From contig NZ_JBQKJT010000004.1 in the NCBI RefSeq assembly GCF_052117125.1, positions 124,001 through 188,000 on the forward strand: DNA of 64,000 bases, given 5' to 3'. A program made the translations under genes and the position numbers. Below are positions 7,725-16,221 of this stretch, in pieces. The notes under the pieces were generated by a model. That model was not told where the DNA came from. It made no database searches and saw only the letters and a program-made list of their open reading frames with translations. Numbering within the stretch: the first letter of the stretch is position 1; each line of letters opens with the position of its first letter. This DNA comes from Avoscillospira_A sp052117125 (GTDB lineage Bacteria; Bacillota; Clostridia; Oscillospirales; Oscillospiraceae).

Positions 7725-8699
7725 TCAGACATGGCTCAGCTTGGATTTGAGCCGCAGCAGCTGGGGCGGCTCCTTGCCGCCGTCAAGACGCTGCAACACA
7801 ATGCGGGCGGCCTCCCGGCCCATCTCCTCCATGGGCTGTTCCACAAAGGGCAGGGGCGGCGTCACCACCTGACACAGGTCAATGTTGTCAAAACCGATGA
7901 AGTCCACCTGCTCCGGCAGGGCGATGCCCCGCTCATGGGCGGCGGTGATAGCTCCCACCGTCATGTCGTAGTTGGTGACGCAGACGGCGGAGGGCGGCTG
8001 CTCCAAATCCATCAGGGCGTTGAACAGCCGGTAGCCGGACTCCAGATCGTAGTTACCCACCTGGATCAGTTCCTCATCCACCGGGATGTGGTAGTCCTCA
8101 TGGACCCGGCGATAGCCGATGAGCCGTTCCCGGGCCGTGGAGATATCCTGGGGACCCACAATCAGCCCAATGCGGCTGTGCTGCTTGCGGAACAGTGCCT
8201 CCATGGCGCTGTAAATGGCGTTGAGACTGTCGGCCACCACGGCGTCACAGCGATAGTCGGGGATGGCCCGGTCCACCAGCACCACCGGCACGTTCTGCAC
8301 AATGGATGTAAGGGTTTCAGCTTCGATCTGCTGGGGGACGAACACAATGGCGTCCACATTGATATTCACCAGCAGCCGCAGCTGCTCCCGCTCCAGCTGG
8401 GGGTCAAAGTCATAACTGCACACGATGGAATGGTAGCCGCACTGGCGCAGCCGTGCATCCATGGCCGCCACCACCCGGCCGAAAAAGGGACTGGAGATGG
8501 TGGGCAGCAGGACGCCGACGGTCATGGACCGGTTGGTCTTGAGCCCCCGGGCAAAGTAATTGACCTTGTAGTCCAGCTTGGTAATGGCCGCTTCGATCCG
8601 CTCCCGATTCTGGTCCAGGACGTGTCCGCCGTTGAGATATTTTGAGATCGTCGCCAGAGAGAGCCCTGTCTCCCGGGCGATATCCTTGATCGTAGACAT
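7725..8699 (-). CDS. LacI-family repressor of the fucose cluster
   Basis: Residues 2-50 form the LacI helix-turn-helix and hinge (STIKDIARETGLSLATISKYLN, then VNYFARGLKTNRS). Residues 60-324 form a periplasmic-binding-protein-like effector domain (VGVLLPTISSPFFGRVV, IVFVPQQI, IGFDNIDLCQ). It heads the operon with fucI and fucU, so its effector is probably L-fucose, L-fuculose or a derivative; this is inferred from position. The start at 8699 has GGAGG five bases upstream; an ATG at 8711 lies too close to that site. A GAAACGTTT site just after its own -10 box implies autoregulation. Confidence 0.92.
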   Translation of the reverse strand: MSTIKDIARETGLSLATISKYLNGGHVLDQNRERIEAAITKLDYKVNYFARGLKTNRSMTVGVLLPTISSPFFGRVVAAMDARLRQCGYHSIVCSYDFDPQLEREQLRLLVNINVDAIVFVPQQIEAETLTSIVQNVPVVLVDRAIPDYRCDAVVADSLNAIYSAMEALFRKQHSRIGLIVGPQDISTARERLIGYRRVHEDYHIPVDEELIQVGNYDLESGYRLFNALMDLEQPPSAVCVTNYDMTVGAITAAHERGIALPEQVDFIGFDNIDLCQVVTPPLPFVEQPMEEMGREAARIVLQRLDGGKEPPQLLRLKSKLSHV

Positions 8700-8732
8700 A
8701 GACGCCTCCATCCAAAAGTCAAAGATTAGAAC

Positions 8733-8741
8733 GAAACGTTT
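8733..8741. promoter_or_regulatory. LacI-type operator at the lacI-fucI-fucU promoter
   Basis: The core GAAACGTTT contains the palindrome AAACGTTT and lies about six bases downstream of the -10 hexamer of the (-) promoter, where bound repressor would block initiation. The identical nonamer occurs in front of the divergent SDR gene at 9036. Confidence 0.65.
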
Positions 8742-8746
8742 AGCTT

Positions 8747-8775
8747 ATTGTACTCCCATTGGCTGTCACCGTCAA
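8747..8775 (-). promoter_or_regulatory. Sigma-A promoter of lacI-fucI-fucU
   Basis: On the minus strand TTGACG (8770-8775) and TACAAT (8747-8752) are separated by 17 bp, upstream of lacI. Confidence 0.75.
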
Positions 8776-8966
8776 GGTGTCCCAGGGTTTTTCCTGCATT
8801 TCGGCCATTTTCACAATTTTTTAGGAGTGACTTTGGAAGCCTTCGCAATGCTCGGTAAACTTTTCACACAAAACAACATGTATCCAATAAAAAACGCATT
8901 TATTTTTCCGTTGTTTCAGTGGTTTTTAGAATTGTGCAGTTTTGTATCTTCCAGATTTCTCCTGCC

Positions 8967-8995
8967 TTGCAGTCCCTTGGATTCCATGGTAGAAT
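8967..8995 (+). promoter_or_regulatory. Sigma-A promoter of the SDR-PHP genes
   Basis: TTGCAG (8967-8972) and TAGAAT (8990-8995) have a 17-bp spacer. The predicted start leaves a leader of about 75 nt containing the operator at 9036. The 170 bp between this promoter and the divergent lacI promoter is AT-rich; I see nothing else definite in it. Confidence 0.65.
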
Positions 8996-9035
8996 ATAGA
9001 TATCCAAATTTGCGCATTTCCGGCCGCATTATCGC

Positions 9036-9044
9036 GAAACGTTT
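9036..9044. promoter_or_regulatory. LacI-type operator in the leader of the SDR gene
   Basis: GAAACGTTT is identical to the nonamer at the lacI promoter and sits about 35 bp after the predicted transcription start of the SDR gene. The shared site is the main sequence evidence that both divergent units are controlled by the same repressor. Confidence 0.65.
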
Positions 9045-9078
9045 TGAGCTATTATTGCAGCAAAGGAGCTATTCAGTT

Positions 9079-9954
9079 ATGATCGATATGACAAAATGGC
9101 AGGAACTGGCCAAGCAGAACATTCACAAGCGCCCCGCAGGCACCGGCCGTCTGGCCGGTAAAATCGCCATTGTCACCGGCTCGGCCCAGGGCTTCGGCAA
9201 GGGCATCGCCGAGGAGATGTATAAGGAAGGCGCTTCCGTGGTCATCGCCGATATGAACGAGCCGTTGGCCAAGCAGGTGGCCGCCGAACTGGGCGAGCGC
9301 GCCCACTTCATCGCCGTCAATGTGGCCGACGAGGAGAGCGTGGCCCATATGGTCGCCGAGACCGTGGAATATTTCGGCGGTCTGGACATTATGCTGTCCA
9401 ACGCCGGTGTGGTCCGTTCCGGCCCCATTGCGGAGATGGAGAAGAAGGATTTCGACTTTGTCACCAACGTCAACTACACCGGTTGGTTCCTGTGCGCCAA
9501 GTATGCCGCCATCATCATGGAGGCCCAGCACGAGGCCGATCCCCAATGGACCGGCGATATCATCACCCTCAACTCCAAGTCCGGCCTGGAGGGCTCCAAC
9601 AAGAACTTTGCCTATGCCGGTTCCAAGTTCGGCGGCATCGGCCTGACCCAGAGCTTCGCCCTGGAGCTGTGCGCCTACAACATCAAGGTCAACGCCATCT
9701 GCCCCGGCAACTTCCTGGACGGTCCCCTGTGGATGGACCCGGAGCGCGGCCTGTTCGTTCAGTACCTCAAGGCCGGCAAGGTGCCCGGCGCCAAGACCGT
9801 GGAGGACGTCAAGGCCTACTATGAAGCCAAGGTACCCATGAACCGCGGCTGTCTGCCCGTGGACGTGGCCCGGGCCGTCTTCTACTGCGTGGAGCAGAAG
9901 TACGAGACCGGCCAGGCCATCCCTGTCACCGGCGGTCAGGTCATGCTGAACTAA
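9079..9954 (+). CDS. Short-chain dehydrogenase/reductase, probably sugar- or polyol-related
   Basis: This is a classical Rossmann SDR of 291 residues: cofactor motif TGSAQGFGKGIAE (about residues 36-48), LSNAGVV, the catalytic Ser in LNSKSG, and YAGSKFG with the catalytic Tyr and Lys. The C-terminus (MNRGCLPVDVARAVFYCVEQ, ETGQAIPVTGGQ) resembles the dehydrogenase half of bifunctional rhamnulose/fuculose aldolase-dehydrogenases and sorbitol-6-phosphate 2-dehydrogenases. AAGGAG lies 11 bases before the ATG. Sharing an operator with fucI suggests a role in L-fucose or L-fuculose oxidation, but the substrate is inferred only. An intergenic hairpin repeat separates it from the following PHP gene. 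Confidence 0.88.
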   Translation: MIDMTKWQELAKQNIHKRPAGTGRLAGKIAIVTGSAQGFGKGIAEEMYKEGASVVIADMNEPLAKQVAAELGERAHFIAVNVADEESVAHMVAETVEYFGGLDIMLSNAGVVRSGPIAEMEKKDFDFVTNVNYTGWFLCAKYAAIIMEAQHEADPQWTGDIITLNSKSGLEGSNKNFAYAGSKFGGIGLTQSFALELCAYNIKVNAICPGNFLDGPLWMDPERGLFVQYLKAGKVPGAKTVEDVKAYYEAKVPMNRGCLPVDVARAVFYCVEQKYETGQAIPVTGGQVMLN

Positions 9955-9986
9955 TTAAACATTTTCCTCGATTTTTTTCAAAAATC

Positions 9987-10131
9987 GCAGGGTCCAGGGG
10001 CAGCGCCCCGGTCGCGCCGCGCACGGCGCGAAATACTCCATCGTCTCCAGCGCCATCCGCAGATGGCGCAATCCCCGGCCGCAGGCCATGGTCCCAGTCG
10101 CCGCCCCTGCGGGGTGGACGGCGGGGACCAT
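9987..10131 (-). repeat. Dispersed multi-hairpin repeat, copy A
   Basis: Read on the minus strand the element shows a long outer stem (10088-10131, ATGGTCCC with GGGACCAT), a perfect stem GCGCCATC/GATGGCGC with loop TGCG (10050-10069), a perfect stem TCGCGCCG/CGGCGCGA with loop TGCG (10012-10031), and GGGGC/GCCCC (9997-10009). The same ordered modules occur at 44168 and 47190 with compensatory changes in the stems. It fills most of the 250 bp between the SDR and PHP genes and has no coding potential of its own. Confidence 0.7.
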
Positions 10132-10204
10132 ATCGCATATCGGCAAACTACGCCGGGTTGCGTTTCCCTGCTCTGTATATACCCCAATCCTTGAGGTGAA
10201 AACC

Positions 10205-11380
10205 ATGATCGATCAGAAGATTTTAACGCTGCTCAACGCCCCTACCCGGCAAGAACGCATTGCCAATCTAAAAGAAGTGCTGAAAACGGCGGAGTTCCCG
10301 CCCATGGTGGATCAGTACATCAACAACCACATCCACACCACCTATTCCTTCTCCCCCTACTCCCCCACCGCCGCCGTCTATGCGGCCCGGGCCGAGGGGC
10401 TGTGTACTGCCGGTATCGTGGACCACGATTCCATCGCCGGTGCGCCGGAGTTTCTGGAAGCCGCTGCCCTGGTCGGCATTCCCGCCACCGTGGGGATGGA
10501 GTGCCGGGCTTCCATGGATGGCACCCTTCTGGAGGGTCGCCGCACCAACAATCCCGATCAGGTGGGCGTCAGCTATATGACCATCCAGGGTGTGCCCCAC
10601 GACAAAATCGACGATCTGAACCAGTGGTTTGCCCCCTACCGGGCAGCCCGGGACGTCCGCAATCGCAAGATGATCGACAAAATCAACGATTTGCTGCCGG
10701 GTATTTCTCTGGACTATGACCGGGATGTACTGCCTTTGAGCCAGCACGCCGACGGCGGCGGCGTCACCGAGCGTCATCTGATGTATGCCCTGGCTTTGGC
10801 TATGGTGAAGCAGAATGGAAAGGGCCAGTCCATGGTGGATTATCTGCAATCCATCGGTCTGAGTCTCAGCGACAAGCAAAAGGCCCAGATGCTGGATACG
10901 GAATACCCCTTCTACGAGTACGACCTGCTGGGCCTGTTGAAGTCGGCCTTTGTGCCCAAAATCTACATTGACGCCACTGACGAATGCCCCAACATTCGCG
11001 ATGTGGTCAAGCTGGCCAAGGACGTGGGAGCCGTCCCCTGCTACGCTTACTTAGGCGACGTGGGCGACAGCGTCACCGGCGACAAGAAGGCCCAGAAGTT
11101 TGAAGACGACTATCTGGACGACGTGTTCACATGTCTCAAGGACATCGGTATGCCCGCCGTCACCTACATGCCCACCCGCAACACTCAGCAGCAGCTGGAA
11201 CGGCTGCGGAAGCTGTGCGACGACAATGGCATTTTCCAGGTGTCCGGCGAGGATATCAATACCCCCCGGCAGAGTTTTGTCATCCGTGCCATGGAAAACC
11301 CCATGTTTTCCAATTTGATTGACGCCACCTGGCGATTGATCGATTACGAAACCGGTAAACGTCCCATGGACCTTTACTGA
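10205..11380 (+). CDS. PHP-domain metal-dependent hydrolase
   Basis: The 391-residue protein carries the PHP metal-binding signature: NNHIHTTYSFSP (HxH) near residue 40, GIVDHDSIAG (Asp-His) near 75, and GMEC (Glu) near 100. PHP domains hydrolyse phosphoesters in histidinol phosphatase, DNA polymerase and related enzymes. The rest of this protein does not match those families and I cannot name its substrate. GAGGTG precedes the ATG. It follows the SDR gene on the same strand and is likely co-transcribed from the fucose-regulated promoter, so it may act on a fucose pathway intermediate. That role is inference. Confidence 0.85.
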   Translation: MIDQKILTLLNAPTRQERIANLKEVLKTAEFPPMVDQYINNHIHTTYSFSPYSPTAAVYAARAEGLCTAGIVDHDSIAGAPEFLEAAALVGIPATVGMECRASMDGTLLEGRRTNNPDQVGVSYMTIQGVPHDKIDDLNQWFAPYRAARDVRNRKMIDKINDLLPGISLDYDRDVLPLSQHADGGGVTERHLMYALALAMVKQNGKGQSMVDYLQSIGLSLSDKQKAQMLDTEYPFYEYDLLGLLKSAFVPKIYIDATDECPNIRDVVKLAKDVGAVPCYAYLGDVGDSVTGDKKAQKFEDDYLDDVFTCLKDIGMPAVTYMPTRNTQQQLERLRKLCDDNGIFQVSGEDINTPRQSFVIRAMENPMFSNLIDATWRLIDYETGKRPMDLY

Positions 11381-11394
11381 GTTTTGCAATAAAA

Positions 11395-11436
11395 ACAGCG
11401 TGTGCAGGAGATACCCACTGCACACGCTGTATTTTT
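11395..11436. terminator. Bidirectional terminator between the PHP gene and marR
   Basis: ACAGCGTGTGCAG (11395-11407) pairs with CTGCACACGCTGT (11418-11430); A5 precedes it and ATTTTT follows it. It ends both the (+) SDR-PHP unit and the long (-) fatty acid operon; the marR stop codon lies in the T tract. Confidence 0.88.
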
Positions 11437-11902
11437 ATTCCCTTGCATCTTCCGGTTTCCCGTGGGAGATATCCACCTCCGGCATCAGCTCCCGGCCGAT
11501 GACATCCAGCATCTGTTCCAGCTTCCGGCAATCCTCTGGAGAAAAGCGGGTACGGACCCGTTCCATGACCTCCATAACGTAGCCGTTGCCGATGTTGTAG
11601 TATTCCAGATACTTTTCCGTCACCTGCAAGTGGTATTCCCGCCGGTCGTTTTGACTGCGGACCTTGCGCAGATACCCCTTGCGGATCAGGCTGGCAACCT
11701 TATAAGCGGCATTGGGCGGGGAGATTCCCGCAAAGGTGGCAAATTCATTGACCGTAGGCTGCCCCAATGCCTGGATGGTCTCCATGCAGTAGGTCTCCAC
11801 CGTGGTCAGGCTGGCCTCCCGATTCTGGAACTGCCGGAAGATCTGCTGATAAAAATGCAGCTTGAATTTGGTGTAGACATCCCACACCACCCGTTCCAGC
11901 AT
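11435..11902 (-). CDS. MarR-family regulator at the end of the fatty acid operon
   Basis: The 155-residue winged helix has a MarR core: ASLTTVETYCMETIQALGQPTVNEFATFAGIS, then NAAYKVASLIRKGYLRK and the wing SQNDRREYHLQVTEKY. It is the last of twelve genes, 13 bp after fabZ, with GGGGAGG upstream of its ATG. MarR proteins in this setting (FabT of streptococci) repress fatty acid synthesis genes with acyl-ACP as co-repressor, so FabT-like control of this operon is likely. In streptococci and clostridia the regulator usually comes first; here it is last. Confidence 0.88.
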   Translation of the reverse strand: MLERVVWDVYTKFKLHFYQQIFRQFQNREASLTTVETYCMETIQALGQPTVNEFATFAGISPPNAAYKVASLIRKGYLRKVRSQNDRREYHLQVTEKYLEYYNIGNGYVMEVMERVRTRFSPEDCRKLEQMLDVIGRELMPEVDISHGKPEDARE

Positions 11903-11915
11903 GACAAACCTCCCC

Positions 11916-12356
11916 TTACGGGTTGTCCACCAGCATAAACGTCAGTTCCGCTGTAACAGCGGTCTTGCCGTTGACCGTGGCCACGGCCTTGCCCACGCCC
12001 ACGGGGCCTTTCTGCTTGATGATCTCACAGGACAGCTCCAGCACATCGCCGGGAACCACCTGCTGGCGGAACCGGGCCTCCTTGATGCCGCCGAACAGGG
12101 CCAGTTTTCCCTTGTTCTCCGGCACGGACAGGGTGCAGACAGCGCCCACCTGGGCCAATGCCTCAATCATCAGCACACCGGGCATCACTGGATTGCCGGG
12201 GAAGTGGCCCTGAAACTGTGCCTCGTTGGCCGTGACACACTTGATGCCCTTGGCCCACTGACCCGGCTCCATATCCAAAATCTTATCCACCAGCAAGAAG
12301 GGATACCGGTGGGGAATGATTTCCTGAATCTGGCGGTTGTTCAGCTCCATTGCCAT
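11916..12356 (-). CDS. fabZ: 3-hydroxyacyl-ACP dehydratase FabZ
   Basis: FabZ dehydrates 3-hydroxyacyl-ACP to trans-2-enoyl-ACP in each elongation cycle. It is a hotdog-fold protein of 146 residues with the catalytic His in IIPHRYPFLLVD and the catalytic Glu in GHFPGNPVMPGVLMIEALAQ. The ATG at 12356 has GGGAGG eight bases upstream, and only three bases separate it from the fabF stop codon. No FabM or FabN isomerase is evident nearby, so how unsaturated fatty acids are made is not explained here. Confidence 0.96.
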   Translation of the reverse strand: MAMELNNRQIQEIIPHRYPFLLVDKILDMEPGQWAKGIKCVTANEAQFQGHFPGNPVMPGVLMIEALAQVGAVCTLSVPENKGKLALFGGIKEARFRQQVVPGDVLELSCEIIKQKGPVGVGKAVATVNGKTAVTAELTFMLVDNP

Positions 12357-12359
12357 ACC

Positions 12360-13601
12360 TTATTCCTCCCACTTGCGCAGGGCCACGGTGGCGTTGTGGC
12401 CGCCGAAGCCGAGAGAGTTGGACAGGGCGCAGCGAATTTCCGCCTTACGGCCCTCGTTGGGAACAATATCCAGGTCACACGCCTCGTCGGGGACCCGATA
12501 GTTGATGGTGGCGGGCACAAAGCCGTCCCGCAGGCTCAGGGCCGTGATGATGGCTTCCACCGCGCCGGCAGCGCCCAGCATGTGGCCCGTCATGGACTTG
12601 GTGGAAGAAACCATCAGCTTGTCCGCATGGCTGCCGAAAACCTTGCGGATGGCCATAGTCTCACCGGCGTCATTGAGGGGCGTGGAGGTGCCGTGGGCGT
12701 TGATGTAGTCCACATCCTCCAGCGGAATGTTGCCGTCGGCCATGGCTTCGGCCATGGCCCGTGCGCCGCCCTCGCCGTCGGGGGCGGGAGCGGTGATGTG
12801 GTAGGCGTCGCAGGTGACGCCGTAGCCGACGACCTCGGCGTAGATCTTGGCGCCGCGGGCCTTGGCGTGCTCCAGCTCCTCCAGGACCAGGATGCCGGCG
12901 CCCTCGCCCATGACGAAGCCGCTGCGCTCCTTGTCAAAGGGAATGGAGGCCCGGTTGGGGTCCGTGGCAAAGGTGACAGCCTTCATGGAGGTAAAACCAC
13001 CCATGCCCTGGGGATGGACCGTGGCTTCCGCGCCGCCGCAGACCATGACCTCGGCGTAGCCGTCACGGACATAACGGAAAGCGTCGCCCACGGCGTTGGT
13101 GCCGCCGGCACAGGCGGCCACGGGGCAGGCGCACATGCCCTTGAGACCGTAAGCGATGGCGATCTGACCGGCAGCCATATTGGCGATGGCCATGGGGATG
13201 TAGAAGGGAGAAATCCGGTCAAACCCCTTGGTCAGGCCCTTGGAATGTTCCTCCGCCGTGGTGGCGATGCCGCCGATGCCGCTGGAAACGACGGTACCGC
13301 AGCGGGTGGCGTCCTCCTGCTCCATGTTGAGGCCCGAGTCCTTCATGGCCTCTTGGGCCGCCACCATGGCAAACTGGGTAAAGCGGTCCATGTGGCGCAG
13401 CTCCTTCTTGTCCAGGAACTGCTCCGGCTGAAAGTCCTTGACCTCGGCGGCCAGCTTACACTTGTTGTTCTCCGTATCGTAGAGGGTAATGGGGGCCACG
13501 CCGCATTTGCCCTCCCGGATGGCAGCCCAGAAGGCGGGAATATCGTTGCCGACCGGCGTCACAGCGCCCAGGCCGGTGATCACAACGCGTCTTTTGCTCA
13601 T
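12360..13601 (-). CDS. fabF: 3-oxoacyl-ACP synthase II
   Basis: FabF condenses acyl-ACP with malonyl-ACP. The 413-residue thiolase fold has the catalytic Cys in VAACAGGTNAVGDAF and the His residues in NAHGTSTPLND and TGHMLGAAGAVEA; the Lys in STKSMTGH is also present. The start MSKRRVVITGLG at 13601 follows GGAGGA and 14 bp of spacer after fabG. A six-residue upstream extension is open but lacks a binding site. Confidence 0.97.
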   Translation of the reverse strand: MSKRRVVITGLGAVTPVGNDIPAFWAAIREGKCGVAPITLYDTENNKCKLAAEVKDFQPEQFLDKKELRHMDRFTQFAMVAAQEAMKDSGLNMEQEDATRCGTVVSSGIGGIATTAEEHSKGLTKGFDRISPFYIPMAIANMAAGQIAIAYGLKGMCACPVAACAGGTNAVGDAFRYVRDGYAEVMVCGGAEATVHPQGMGGFTSMKAVTFATDPNRASIPFDKERSGFVMGEGAGILVLEELEHAKARGAKIYAEVVGYGVTCDAYHITAPAPDGEGGARAMAEAMADGNIPLEDVDYINAHGTSTPLNDAGETMAIRKVFGSHADKLMVSSTKSMTGHMLGAAGAVEAIITALSLRDGFVPATINYRVPDEACDLDIVPNEGRKAEIRCALSNSLGFGGHNATVALRKWEE

Positions 13602-13615
13602 ACTCTTCCTCCGTC

Positions 13616-14362
13616 TCACATGGCCATGCCGCCGTCCACGGACAGGACTTGTCCCGTCACATAGGCGGCCTCGTCGCTGGCCAGAAATGCCACGGCGTTG
13701 GCCACATCCTCGGGCTTGCCGAAGCGGGCCATGGGGATTTCTCCCGCCATGGTGGTTTTCACATCCTCCGGCAGCTTGGCCGTCATGTCGGTTTCAATGA
13801 AGCCGGGGGCGATGGCGTTGACCGTGATGCCGCGGGAAGCCAGTTCCCGGGCCATGGATTTGGTCATACCGATGACGCCGGCCTTGCTGGCGCAGTAGTT
13901 GGCCTGACCGGCGTTGCCAATGAGGGCCACGACGCTGGCCATGTTGATGATCCGGCCGCTGCGCTGCTTCATCATCGGGCGGCACACGGCTTTCATAGTC
14001 AGGAACGTGCCCTTGAGGTTCGTCTCAATGACTTGATCAAAGTCCTCTTCCTTCATGCGCATAGCCAGATTGTCCCGGGTGATACCGGCGTTATTGACCA
14101 GAATGTCAACGCGGCCGAATTTCTCCAGCACAGCATCCAGCAGGGCCGTCACGGCCTCGCTCTTGCCCACGTCGGCCTGCATAGCCAGAACTTCCACACC
14201 ATAGGCGCGGCAAGCCGCTTCCGTCTCCTGGGCAGCAGCGGCGTTGCCCGCATAACTGAACGCCACATTGGCCCCCAAAGAGGCCAGCTTTTCACAGATG
14301 GCGCGGCCAATGCCGCGGCTGCCGCCGGTGACCACGGCGATTTTACCCGTCAGATTGATCAT
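13616..14362 (-). CDS. fabG: 3-oxoacyl-ACP reductase
   Basis: FabG reduces 3-oxoacyl-ACP with NADPH. The 248-residue SDR has TGGSRGIGRAI for cofactor binding, VNNAGITRDNL, the catalytic Ser in NMASVVALIGN, YCASKAG with Tyr and Lys, and the C-terminal YVTGQVLSVDGGMAM typical of FabG. Its ATG overlaps the fabD stop codon (ATGA), indicating coupled translation. Confidence 0.96.
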   Translation of the reverse strand: MINLTGKIAVVTGGSRGIGRAICEKLASLGANVAFSYAGNAAAAQETEAACRAYGVEVLAMQADVGKSEAVTALLDAVLEKFGRVDILVNNAGITRDNLAMRMKEEDFDQVIETNLKGTFLTMKAVCRPMMKQRSGRIINMASVVALIGNAGQANYCASKAGVIGMTKSMARELASRGITVNAIAPGFIETDMTAKLPEDVKTTMAGEIPMARFGKPEDVANAVAFLASDEAAYVTGQVLSVDGGMAM

Positions 14363-15288
14363 TGGGCCGCTCCTTTCAGCTCTGCCACCACGGACTGCAA
14401 ATCCTCCGCGGTGGTGATGGCATACGTCTTGATGTCAGCCGCCGTCTTTTTCACAAAGCCCGACAGGACTTTGCCAGGGCCGATCTCCACGATGGTGTCC
14501 ACACCCAGCTCGGCCATACGGCGGATGGTATCCTCCATGTAGACGCTGGACATGACCTGCCGCTCCAGCAGGCTCTGGATGGTGGTATTGTCATCCTTGA
14601 CGTTGCCCAAACAGTTGAACAGCACCGGGAAGCGCATTTCCCCAAAGGAAATGGTTTTAAAATAGTCGTGGAGGGCACGGGAGGCGGGCTCCAGCAGCTT
14701 GGTGTGGAAAGGGCCGGAGGTGTTCAGGGGCATGCAGCGGCGAGCGCCCAGCTCCTTGGCATACACGGCGGCCTGTTCCACAGCGGCCTTCTCACCGGCG
14801 ATGACCAGCTGGCCGGGGCAGTTGTAATTGGCAATCTGCACCACGCCCAGATCGCTTGCCTTGTCGCAGGCCTCCTGGAGCTTGTCCCGGTCCAGATTGA
14901 GGACCGCCACCATGGCGCTGTCAATGCCTTTGGCGGCCTCGGTCATGGCATTGCCCCGGAAGGCGGCCAGGGAGATGGCCGTGGGAGCGTCCCACACCCC
15001 GGCAGCGCACAGAGCCGAATACTCGCCCAGGCTCAGGCCCGCGGCCAATTCCGGTACGATGCCATTCTCGTTCAAAACAGCCGTCACACCGGCGGCAAAG
15101 GCCACCATGCAGGGCTGGGTATATTTTGTCTCGTTGAGGTGATCGCCCTCGAAGCAGGTCTTTTTCAAATCGAAGTCCACGGGGGCGTTGTCCAGGACCT
15201 GCCGGAACGCCGGATAGGCTTCGTACAGATCCTTGCCCATGCCGGGGGCCTGGCTGCCCTGCCCGGCGTACAAAAACGCAAGTTTCAT
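14359..15288 (-). CDS. fabD: Malonyl-CoA:ACP transacylase
   Basis: FabD moves malonyl groups from CoA to ACP. The 309 residues include the N-terminal FLYAGQGSQAPGMGKDL, the nucleophile Ser in GLSLGEYSAL and the His in TSGPFHT. It starts six bases after fabK and overlaps fabG by four bases. Confidence 0.96.
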   Translation of the reverse strand: MKLAFLYAGQGSQAPGMGKDLYEAYPAFRQVLDNAPVDFDLKKTCFEGDHLNETKYTQPCMVAFAAGVTAVLNENGIVPELAAGLSLGEYSALCAAGVWDAPTAISLAAFRGNAMTEAAKGIDSAMVAVLNLDRDKLQEACDKASDLGVVQIANYNCPGQLVIAGEKAAVEQAAVYAKELGARRCMPLNTSGPFHTKLLEPASRALHDYFKTISFGEMRFPVLFNCLGNVKDDNTTIQSLLERQVMSSVYMEDTIRRMAELGVDTIVEIGPGKVLSGFVKKTAADIKTYAITTAEDLQSVVAELKGAAQ

Positions 15289-15294
15289 CGGCTT

Positions 15295-16218
15295 TTACCC
15301 CAGGTGCTTGATGCACTCGTCGCAGCCGGCCACCAGTTCTTCCAAAATCTGGCGGACAGGCTTGATCTCATGGAGCATACCGGCCACCTGACCGCACATG
15401 ACGCTGCCGGTGGACACGTCGCCGTCGAAGACGGCCCGGCGCAGGCTGCCCAAGGTATAGTGCTCCAGCTCCTCCTTGGTGGCGCCGGCGTACTCCTGCT
15501 GGACGTATTCTCTTGCCATCTTATTTTTAATGATGCGGACGGGAGCGCCCACGCTGCGGCCGGTGACGGTGGTGTCCCGGTCCTTGGCCTTGAGGACGGC
15601 CTCCTTGTAATTCTGGTGAACGGGGCACTCGACACTGGTCAGCAGGCAGGTGCCAACCTGTGCGCCGCAAGCGCCCAAAGCGTAGGCGGCGGCCAGCTGA
15701 CGGCCGTCGGCAATGCCGCCGGCGGCGACCACGGGAATGGAAACCGCGTCCACCACCTGGGGTACCAGGGCCATGGTTGTGGTCTCACCGACGTGACCGC
15801 CGGACTCAGTACCCTCGGCAATGATGCCGTCGGCGCCCGCCCGCTCCAGCATCTTCGCCAGAGCCACGGCAGCCACCACAGGGAAGACCTTGATTCCGGC
15901 AGCTTTCCACTTGGGCATATACTTGGTGGGGTTGCCCGCGCCGGTGGTCAGGAACTTGACGCCCTCCTCAATGACCATGTCGGCCATCTCGTCGGCACAG
16001 GGGTTCATGAGCATCAGGTTGACGCCGAAGGGCTTGTCGGTGAGGGACTTGCACTTGCGGATTTCGGCCCGCAGCTGCTCGGTGTTCATGCCGCCGCAGC
16101 CGATGAGGCCCATGGCGCCGGCATTGGAGCAGGCGGCAGCGAATTCGGCGGTGGCAATATTGGCCATGCCGCCCTGGATGATGGGGAATTCAATTCCCAG
16201 AATCTCATTGAGTTTCAT
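15295..16218 (-). CDS. fabK: Enoyl-ACP reductase II (FabK, FMN-dependent)
   Basis: FabK carries out the last reduction of each elongation cycle and replaces FabI in many Clostridia. The 307-residue FMN TIM barrel shows PIIQGGMANIATAEFAAACSN, IAEGTESGGHVGE (catalytic His region) and VVAAGGIADGRQLAAAYALGA for FMN phosphate binding. I see no fabI in the window. It starts three bases after the fabH stop codon. Confidence 0.95.
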   Translation of the reverse strand: MKLNEILGIEFPIIQGGMANIATAEFAAACSNAGAMGLIGCGGMNTEQLRAEIRKCKSLTDKPFGVNLMLMNPCADEMADMVIEEGVKFLTTGAGNPTKYMPKWKAAGIKVFPVVAAVALAKMLERAGADGIIAEGTESGGHVGETTTMALVPQVVDAVSIPVVAAGGIADGRQLAAAYALGACGAQVGTCLLTSVECPVHQNYKEAVLKAKDRDTTVTGRSVGAPVRIIKNKMAREYVQQEYAGATKEELEHYTLGSLRRAVFDGDVSTGSVMCGQVAGMLHEIKPVRQILEELVAGCDECIKHLG

Positions 16219-16221
16219 AGT

